Positions 11,491-20,021 of a DNA stretch of 64,000 bases are shown here, one piece after another; position 1 is the first letter of the stretch, and every line of letters begins with the position of its first letter. The translations under genes were made by a program, and so were the position numbers. The notes beneath the pieces are model-generated. The model had not been told where the DNA came from. It did no database searches and was given only the letters and a program-made list of their open reading frames with translations. Origin of the DNA: Tetrapyrgos nigripes (lineage: Eukaryota > Basidiomycota > Agaricomycetes > Agaricales > Campanellaceae); the NCBI GenBank assembly GCA_013368315.1, contig JAACJM010000102.1:235941-299940 (forward strand), written 5' to 3'.

Positions 11491-13222
11491 GAGCCTCCAG
11501 TAGCTGTGGAGATGCTGGCTTCAATGCTTCCAAGAAGCCTCAGAAAGCCTCAAAGAAGAAGGAAGGGCAAAAGGAAAAGGAACCTGTGGTAGAGCCTTCA
11601 GAGAAAAAGAAGAGGCAGAAAGCTATACCCAGGACAGACGAAGAGAACATCTTGCTGGCTAGGGCAGCTTCTAATGAGGTAGGTTTATCCGGCACTTTTG
11701 CAAAGGTTGTTCTCACACTCTTCATAGAAAGTCAGCTGATGGTTCTTGACTTGCCTTACCAAGGAGAACAGCATGCAGTCTAAAGACACATATGTTCTAT
11801 TGAGTGTCCTCAACAACGAAGCCATCAGTGGTCCCCCCCAAGAAACCCCTCAATTACAAATTCTATGAGCAACACAAGGATTACAAACCCAAGGTCAATG
11901 CAGCCTACAACGAACATTTTGGTCAACCCAAAGATGGGGAGAGGTTTAAACTCAATGAACATGTCGCCATTGCAAAAGAGCTTTTCAAAAAGGAGGACCT
12001 GGACACCAAGAAGAAGATTTGTGATGAAATGGAACAGGAGCATGCAAACTTGAAAAGGAGTACAAGATATTGCAAGAAGTTGACAAGTACGATGTCTCCA
12101 ACAATTCTGTGGTCAACAGGTGTGTATCCAGTGGTTTTGCTAAAGCCTAAACCTAATTACTTCCCCTTCCATAATTCAGGCACCAGAAAGTAATGTCTGC
12201 CTCCCTGAACTGGATCCTCCAAGACTTCTCCAAGGCAACAAAAACGAAAATCAGTTTGCTCACAATGGGAGAGGACTTGCAGGACAGCAACCAGGACAAT
12301 ATCTTCATGTGCAGGTGAGAAGTGATTTGTGCTCCGTGACTTTTTCAAAAATTCTAATAATTTCTTCTTGAAACACCTGGGCCAAATCCAATGGCTTTCC
12401 ATGATTGGGACCCTGTGGGGTTCAAATACCTGTATGTAAAACCATTTGCAGAATACGCAAGGTCATGTTTCAGGTTAGAGCAGGGTGAGTATCATCACTT
12501 TTGCTAAAGTCCCTACTAATGTATCCTTCTGCATGGACAGGTTTGCCTGCAAGTCCCCCCAATTGTAAACAGGTGGAGAAATCAGGGAATACCTCAGAGC
12601 CGACTCTTGACCTTGACATGTTGGTCACTCATGAATCCCCTGCAAAGGCCAGACAGGTGACAGCGATGGGAAAGGGAAAGTCAAAGGCCAAGGGAAAAGA
12701 GAAGGAGAAGAAGACAGAGAAGCAGCTGTCGAAAGGAAAGGGGAAGAAGCCAGGGAAGAAGTCATCAAAGGGAAAGGGGAAAGAGAAGAACAGTGAGGAA
12801 GAGGAAGCTGAAGACAGTGACAAGGAGGAGGAGAAAGAGGAGGAGGAGGAGAAAGAGGAGGAGGAGGAAGATTGGGAGGAATAGCCTACTGAGGACAAGG
12901 AGGATCAGCTGGCTGAGGATGAGGAGATAGAGCCCACTCCTCCTTCCACTCCTAAGATGAAGAAGGGTCATATCATCCTTGAGGAGTTGCAGGCAGAGCT
13001 GGAGGATATGTCAACTAGGGACCGCCGGCTCAGGCTTCAAGCTCTTCAGAAGCTCCACAAGCAATAACAAAGCCCAAATGCAGGCTGTAGACAAGAAGAT
13101 AGGCCTTACCAATGCAGTACAAAGTTTGAAGGACTCCATGCCTGGACCGTCCAAGAAGCACAAGAAGTTGAAGATGTCAAATGAGGCTGAGCTGAGAAGT
13201 GCCAATCACAAAGGACGCTCAC

Positions 13223-13687
13223 TGTCACAAACTGCTACAGTTCTTTATCCTCCTTCTTCTACTTCATTATTGAACCCATTTTCTGATCACTCGTCTATTT
13301 CATTTCCTCAATAAACCTTTTTAAACTTTATAAACCTTGTGTTACTGACTTTGAACCTTATAAAACCTCTCAAACTTTATAATAACCATCAATCAATCTT
13401 CCATTTGATTGATCTTATCTTTTCCCTATGTTTCTCCACTTTCTCCTATGTTTCTCCTATTTCTCCTATCTTGTTCCTATCACTTATTCATTGTTCTTCT
13501 ATATAAACCACTCAACATTCTAGTTAGTCCTTTAGTTCGTTCACTTCGTCTCTGCTCTGTACTAGTACTACGCAGTGTAGAGCATAGTCAGCTTACTCTT
13601 GCTCTCTATCTATCTTGCTATTCTCAATCAATCTCGTCTTTGTGTGACTTGGGTGGTTTGTTATTAAGTGTACCAACGACCTTGACA
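13223..13687 (+). repeat. Solo LTR of Gypsy-A inside the orphan gene
   Basis: 465-bp LTR starting TGTCACAAACTGCTACAG and ending AACGACCTTGACA. It is flanked by a perfect 5-bp target duplication CTCAC (13,218-13,222 and 13,688-13,692). It is the same family as the LTRs at 17,394, 41,064, 44,816 and 51,459. Typical Agaricomycete LTR features are a CT-rich stretch and a TATATAA at about 13,500. It was formed by LTR-LTR recombination after a Gypsy insertion into an exon. Confidence 0.95.
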
Positions 13688-14983
13688 CTCACCGTTAAAG
13701 CATGGGAAGCCAAGAAGGTTCCAAATGTCCCTGAGGATGTCAACAGTGATCTGCCCACTGCTGACCCTGGTCTAGGTGCTCCTCCCACTCCTGCTGAAGA
13801 CCCCAATGACCTTCCCATACCAAAATGGGACACAAAGATGCTTAGCACTCTCAGGACTCTCATTCCCTTTTTGCTGGAGACACTCGAGAGGGCAAACAGC
13901 AGGATTATTTGGCAGTCTCATGTTATCAAGAGGGACCATGGCCCCAGTCTTTTAGCAATGAGGACTCTTGGGAGGAGCACTGGAACCCTGTCTTGGACAC
14001 ACTTTTTCAAAAGCAGGCATTGGAGAGTCAAGATGATTATAACGCCAAGCTGGTCAAAAAAGGCAAATTCAGCACCATGGCACTGTACAAATGCCTGGTG
14101 CATGTTGCAGATAATGTTATGGAGTTGCCTGACATGCTGGACAGAAAAATTGAAAGGTTGATTACTGCTATTAAGAAGCTGTAAGCAAACCTTCACTTTT
14201 GCAAAAGCAGTATATTTATATTTTATTGTAGCTGTCCTGGTATTGAGGATGCTGCTGTCCCTGGTGCAACTGTGGTCTCTGTTCCTGCTGAAACCCTGGG
14301 TGAGGACACTAGCAGTAATCCCCATCCTCATGGTCTGGCTGCAGGTCTTCCTTGAAAGCCTCCTTTTGGACCTGCAGGTCTTCCTCCAAAACCTAAGTCA
14401 AGTGATCATCCTTGTCCTCAGGCTACTGTCACCAAGCCTAAGGCCAATAAAAGTGCAATCCCTCCTCCTGATAAACCAACCTCGCTGCTATTAATGACCA
14501 CCAATTCTGTTTCTGGTGCAGCCTCTGCTTCTGTTCCAACCAAAGTCTCTATTGCTCCAAATGAAATCCTATCTGTCCCTCCAATGTAAGTGATAGATCC
14601 ACTACTTTTGCTAAAGAGCAATGTTCTAACCTTTCTCCAGTGAGACCATGGCTCAAAATTTGGAGACTAATAGTGATGGAGGCATTGAGAGTAGTACAAG
14701 TGTTGGAAAAGTCCCGAAAGTCAATTCAGCATCTGACACTCAAAAGGACTCAGAGTAAGTGGTATTTATCCTTTGCATTTGAAAAAGTCTGACTGGTTCA
14801 CCAACCTATAGACTCCCCACTGTTCCTGCTGAGGAAAGCTCAGGAGCAGGTGAGCCAACAGCTGCTGATAATGGTGTGGGCAAGAAGCCAGTCATTCTTA
14901 ACACTGCTTTGGGTGTGGGAGACAACACAGAGTGAGTGCATTGTCCTACATTTTTGCAAAAGTCTGACTGCCCCAACCTATAG

Positions 14984-15645
14984 ACTTGTAGCCTCTACCA
15001 CCAAGGCTTCCACTGGTACCCCACCTGTGACTGACAAGAGACTACCAAGGAATCATATCCCTGGTGAGGGGTCAGGGCTTGATGTCTAGAATTAATGAGT
15101 GATATCTGTTAACCTTTACTTTTGCAAAAGCTTGACCCTCCACCTTATAGCGTTGAGACCCCTGCCACCAAGGTTTCCACTGGTACCACACCTGCTATTG
15201 ACGAGGATGTGACAAAGAATGTTGATATTCTCAGTGTGGGGTCAGGGTCTGACTCCCAGAATCTGTGAGTACTCTCAGTCAACCCTCACTTTTGCAAAAC
15301 CTTGACCCCTCCACCAGCCACCAAGACTTCCACTGGTACCCCACCTGCTGCCGATGAGGACGTGACAATGAATGTTGATATCCCTGGTGAGGGGTTAGGG
15401 TCTGACTCTGAGAATCTGTGAGTGCTGTTAGCCAACCCTCACTTTTGCAAAAGATTGACCCCTCCACCTTATAGCATTGAGACCCCTGCTGCTGAGGCTT
15501 CCACTGCTAACAAATCTGCCTCTGACAGGAATATGGCAACAAACGTTGATGTCCCTGGTGAGGGGTCAGGGTCTGACTCCCAGAATCTGTTAGTGTTGTC
15601 AGTCAACCTTCGCTTTTGCAAAAGTCTGACTGATTCAACCTATAG
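14984..15645 (+). repeat. Tandem array of exon+intron units
   Basis: About four tandem units of roughly 155-165 bp. Each carries an exon segment (CCAAGGCTTCCACTGGTACC … GATATCCCTGGTGAGGGGTC … GACTCCCAGAATCT) followed by a complete short intron beginning GTGAGT, with a central CTTTTGCAAAAG and ending CACCTTATAG or AACCTATAG. Exon copies begin near 14,984, 15,150, 15,317 and 15,475. In the first unit the donor GT is mutated (AATGAGT at about 15,096) and the exon carries a TAG at 15,086-15,088. Confidence 0.85.
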
Positions 15646-16240
15646 AGCTGTTGCTTCTTCCAGCAAAAGAGCCTTTGATTCTCTTTCAACCCCTCATACA
15701 CCTCACTTCTCAATTGATGACTGTCATCCTCTTCCCTCATGGGCCTCCAAGATGTATGTATCTGGAGAACTTTGAGCTGATGCCATGGACTCCTTGATGG
15801 CCTTAGAGTCCTCCTACAAGTTCCAGAGCAACATGCAAACTCTCCCTACCACTCATCGACCTCCTCATATCCCCATTTGGGTCAAAAATGATAGGAAAGA
15901 CCTGGTTCCTCTGGGTCTGGAACTTCCTGATTTCTGTCCCCTGTTCAAGAAATGGTGGAACTCCTTACAGCCTGAGTGGAGAAGATTGGATGAGAGTTGG
16001 GGAAGATATGCTCAGGTTGAGTGGAAAGACAAGTCTGAGTGGAGATTCAGAACTCTAGTATGTCCAGGGAACAACAGGATGTACTCCATTCTCATGTTCC
16101 TTTTGTGGTGGCTCCATAAACACCCTGGCTTTGAAATTGGAAGCAAAGATTGAGTTATTATGGTGAGAGATGTTATTAGAGTGATGGATTCCATCTGGGC
16201 AGCAGTGCCACCCCCTTCCAAGAGAGCCTGTAGGTCTACT

Positions 16241-16649
16241 TGATCCTCTTGCTATGTTGTTCCTCTTTCCTTTCTTGCTTTTCCTCATCTTTGTGTCTTG
16301 TCTTGCTTGCCATGCCCGTCTTGCTGTCATTGTCGCTATGAACTGCTGTGGACTATCATATCATGTTGGACTTTTGCAAAACTCGTGTATTTCATACTGT
16401 ATATAGCTCTTATCAATAACTTTTGCAAATGCAGTACATTTTTACTCCCAGTCTTCCAAAAGAAGTGAAAATAAAAATGTGCCCAAGTGAAGCTAAGTGA
16501 AGCAATGCCAACCATCAACAGCCTCGCTTAGGGTCCCACTGGCCAAAAACCCTGCCCCAGGCTGCTTAAAGGCCCTTCACCAGTTGACCACAGCTTTGCA
16601 AAGCATGTTCAGGGAAAATTTCCATTACTTTTGGAAAAGATTTACAGCA
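16241..16649. other. 3' flank of the orphan gene
   Basis: No gene. Two more copies of the intron motif occur here (CTTTTGCAAAAC at 16,371-16,382 and CTTTTGCAAAT at 16,420-16,430), suggesting a lost last intron or 3' UTR of the same gene. Confidence 0.35.
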
Positions 16650-17393
16650 TCAGCTGAACACCCGAGTACATTCGGCCACTGGAAAATCACCATTCAAACT
16701 ACTCTATGGATATCTCCCTTGACTCTTTCCTTCAATCAATCCTTCTTCACACATACCGAAGGTTGAAAAACACCTGCAAAACTTAGAAGAGTTACATGAG
16801 GAACTGAAAGCGAGCTTAAGAACAGGCAGAATATGGACCATGTGAAAGAAGGTATAAGGTTCAAGGTGGCAGACAAGGTACTACTTGATAGAAAAAACCT
16901 GAAAACAACAAGGCCAAAAGCTAAGTTGGCAAATCGTCATCATGGACCATTCGAAATCACTGACATAATTGGTGAAGTTAACTATCGTCTCAAACTGCCA
17001 AACACCTGGTGAATTCACCCAGTATTCCATGCTTCACTACTATCACCATACAAGGAGACTGAAGCTCACAGAGTGAACTATCCAGGGGAACCAGTGGAGT
17101 TACTGCCAGAAGATAACGAGTATGACATAGAAGCAATTCTAGATTCAAAGCCAACTAGGAATCATTGAGGAGTGCAGTATTTGGTCAAGTGGTTAGACTA
17201 CTCGGACTCTGAAAATGCATGGGAACCAGCTTTGGGTTTGACAAAATTGAAGGAGATGATTGAAACTTTCCATTGAGAACACCCAGACGCATATTGCCCA
17301 CCAAACCGGTATGCTTGATGGGAATTACTTTTGAAGATATTTGGAGAAGTACGCGTGTGTTCCAGGCAAAAGCACAGCTTAAAGAGGGAGTAA
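16650..17393 (+). pseudogene. Gypsy-A integrase tail and chromodomain, 5'-truncated
   Basis: 3' end of a Gypsy/Ty3 pol. It matches, at protein level, the end of the full-length Gypsy-A copy near 50,690-51,450: HSATGKSPFKLL, then KTTRPKAKLANRHHGPFEIT, then a chromodomain (GVQYLVKWLDYSDSENAWEP). In-frame TGA codons interrupt it near 16,720, 17,010, 17,167 and 17,275. Everything upstream of the integrase end is missing, and no 5' LTR or target duplication exists, so a deletion or truncated insertion is likely. Confidence 0.85.
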
Positions 17394-17851
17394 TGTCACG
17401 AACTGCTACAGTTCTTTGTCCTCCTTCTTCTTCTACTACATTGTTGAACCCATTTTCTGATCATTCATCTATTGCATTTCCTCAATAAACCTTTTAAACC
17501 TTATATTACTGACTTTGAACCTTATAGAACCTGTCAAACTCTATAATAACTGCCAATCAATCTTCCATTCTATCGATCCTATGTTTCTCCTACATTTCTC
17601 CATTTTCTCCTATGTTTCTCCTATTTCTCCTATCTTCTTCCTATCACCTATTCATTACTCTTCTATATAAACCACTAGACATTCTAGCCAGTTCTCTAGT
17701 TCGTTCACTTTGTCTCCACTCCATACTATTACTACACAGTGTAGAGCCTAGTCAGCTTACTCTTGTTTCTCTATATCTCTCTTTACTCTCAATCGATCTT
17801 GTTTTGTGTGACTTGGGCAGTTTGCTATTGAGTGTATTGACAACCTTGACA
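17394..17851 (+). repeat. 3' LTR of the truncated Gypsy-A copy
   Basis: 458-bp LTR, TGTCACGAACTGCTACAG … CAACCTTGACA, directly preceded by a purine tract (AAAGAGGGAGTAA) as in the full-length copy. No target duplication can be assigned because the 5' end is missing. Confidence 0.92.
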
Positions 17852-19266
17852 GAACTGGGCCAGAGGACTTACAGATGAACCACCGCTGATGTATTGACCT
17901 TAACTCTTTCAGATCAGAAAATGAACTAAGGCCTTATGATCCCACACACAATGCCCATTGTGGCACTCATGCCTTTCCCCCTCTACCCAGCTCCAACCAT
18001 CCCCCCTATCTCCTCAAATTTCTCACCTGTGACATCAACAGTGATGACTCCACTTGCTTGCAATAAATAATCCTGTAGAGGTTGGAAGATCAGTACTTGA
18101 GATTCAGAATACTCAAATTGAGCCCGCAATACTAGCTTATTGATTCACAAGCTGTTACAAGGTACTCAATCACATACCATTGAGGTGCCACTACTAGAGG
18201 CAGACAAGAGGTATTATTCTCTGCAGCTCACATATCCTCCCACTTTCATCTCCTTGCTCTGTGATGATCTTGCGAGCAGAAGAACCTGAGAAACTGGTAT
18301 CTACTATCTGTAAGTATCAAAAGTGATGAGATAATTCAGCACTGAAGGGTTACTCACTAGTAAACTGAAACAATGAAATAATCGAGTCAAGTCAGCAATC
18401 AAAAGGCCAAACTGATGTGAGAACAAACCTCAACGCAGTTGGCGAAGTTGTTTGGGTCCCAGATCTTGATACTAACGAGTCCCTTGTACTGCTTCATTTT
18501 GTAGCTCCATGTTCTGTCAAGGTTCCTGTCACCATAGATCTGGCAGTAACCAGGCACAGTAACAGCTGGTTAGTAGAAAGCAAGGTAGCATCATTCAATC
18601 TGGGTCAGCACAATGTCATATACAATAAAAATTGAAATAAGCATGGGGGAAATTATTAGACACACTGCTCTGGAGTTTAGTAACCTTGAAACGCTTGTTC
18701 TCACCTGTGACATTGATGGTGATGACTCCACTATCTTTCTGGGAAAGGCTGGCTGTGGTCAACTGAGGTGTGGGTTGATGAGTGGATGGATTCCCACAAT
18801 TGGGGTCTCAGGAGATAGAGAATCTAAATAGGTCCCGGATGCTACTTAGTCAGCTAGGTTATGTAGGCTATTGGTTGCAGTATGAGCTGATTAGTGTTTT
18901 TTCGCAGTTTTTCGGATTTAATAAAGAAAAGTCTGCAGCAATTCAAGGAATTGATGGATTCCCACAATATGTATGTCATCTGATAGAGAATTTAAATAGC
19001 TTTAGGACACCCCCAAAAAATTAGGGATAGGATGAGGTTTTTTTATTCTGAAAATTGAGGATTTTTTTATAGGCTGATTTTAAATAGGTTTCGAACGTCC
19101 CCTAACCCTAAGGATATGTGGACACTGGGGAGTTTCCAGTCAGGCAAACCTTTAGGATAAATGACATGTCTGTTTGGAATTACAACTAATTGATAAATTA
19201 TCAAGCAGTATTTATTTCATTCACAAATTCACAAGTTTTCAAGTATAGTTGTTGATACAAAAGCAA
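17852..19266. other. Non-coding DNA with short direct repeats
   Basis: No gene supported. Two imperfect direct-repeat pairs are visible: CTCACCTGTGACATCAACAG at about 18,023 against CTCACCTGTGACATTGATGG at about 18,700, both followed by TGATGACTCCACT; and a GGATTCCCACAAT … GATAGAGAAT.TAAATAG block at about 18,788 and 18,957. A CCCTAACCCTAA hexamer pair lies near 19,100. Confidence 0.4.
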
Positions 19267-19269
19267 TCA

Positions 19270-19838
19270 CACTGGAAGCAAATTCCTGTAAATACACCAC
19301 CATACAGGGGTATTACAGCAGCCTTACTACAAGTCATTCAACAAGTAATACACCTTACATTACAGGAGTATTACAAACACATATTTTTTTCAGAACAATC
19401 CTGTAAGACTGCTGTAAAGCAAGGGGGATTACAGCAACATTTCAGTGTGACATAGTGTCACAGTAATACATTCTGTAATACTGCTGAGAAATACAAAGGT
19501 ATTTCAGAGTGACACTGGAAGAAATTCTTAGACTTGTCGTAAGGCTGCTGTAATACCCCTGTATGGCAGGGTAATTACAGGAATTTCTTCCAGTGTCACT
19601 CTGAAATACCTCTGTATTTCTCAGCAGTATTACAGAATGTATTACTGTGACACTATGTCACACTGAAATGTTGCTGTAATCCACCCTGATTTACAGCAGT
19701 CTTACAGGATTGTTCTGAAGAATATATGTGTTTGTAATACTCCTGTAATGTAAGGTGTATTACTTATTGAATGACTTGTAGTAAGGCTGCTGTAATACCC
19801 CTGTATGGTGGTGTATTTACAAGGATTTGCTTCCAGTG
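19270..19838. mobile_element. Foldback element, 257-bp inverted arms
   Basis: A 569-bp almost perfect palindrome: left arm 19,270-19,526 and right arm 19,582-19,838, separated by a 55-bp spacer, with only about a dozen mismatches. Ends are CACTGGAAGC … GCTTCCAGTG, flanked by TCA on both sides (19,267-19,269 and 19,839-19,841), a probable 3-bp target duplication. The terminal motif recurs in the centre (ACACTGGAAGAAATT and its complement, plus GTAAGGCTGCTGTAATACCC). There is no coding capacity. The CACTG end with 3-bp duplication resembles CACTA/CMC-type elements, but this is an inference. Confidence 0.85.
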
Positions 19839-20021
19839 TCACTAATTTTAATCAGAGACAATTTGAAGGCATCAGAAGTCAGATAGAATTTTTTGGGAGG
19901 GAGAATTTCATAAAATTACATCAATAAAAGGCACTTTGGGAAAAGCAAGAATGAGAGAGCTACATATCAGTAGTCCAGAAGAGTCAAGTGCTAGTTCATC
20001 TTAGAGAGGGCAATAGGAATT

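Larger units (their letters stand above)
10855..16240 (+). pseudogene. Multi-exon agaric orphan-family gene, broken by an LTR
   Basis: Long gene of a family I recognise from mushroom genomes but whose function is unknown. The N-terminal exon (from about 10,855) has LELLESHFSQYQDSF and a Trp-rich FWAEFWGEY. A Pro/Asn/Ala repeat segment and a Lys-rich PKKPLNYKFYEQHKDYKP region follow. The middle has NEHVAIAKELF and, at about 12,375-12,480, PNPMAFHDWDPVGFKYLYV. Then come Lys-rich and Glu-rich low-complexity stretches (12,660-12,885). The C-terminal exon (15,700-16,150) has FCPLFKKWWNSLQPEWRR and MFLLWWLHKHPGF. At least eleven 49-60 bp GT-AG introns are visible (e.g. 11,679-11,727; 12,120-12,179; 12,485-12,540; 14,181-14,231; 14,586-14,640; 14,755-14,811; 14,932-14,983; 15,418-15,474; 15,589-15,645). 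A solo LTR sits at 13,223-13,687. A TAG at 12,882 and a TGA at 16,151-16,153 also interrupt the frame, and one intron donor in the repeat array (about 15,097) has lost its G. It is no longer a working gene. Confidence 0.6.

Noticed and set aside
13409..13660. Hydrophobic open frame within the LTR at 13,223-13,687, and similar ones at 17,612, 41,280 and 51,705
   Set aside because: These are T-rich LTR sequences that stay open by composition, repeated in each LTR copy, without start context or conservation as protein.
18417..18831. Two 72-codon plus-strand frames
   Set aside because: They overlap imperfect direct repeats and AT-rich DNA and show no family motif.
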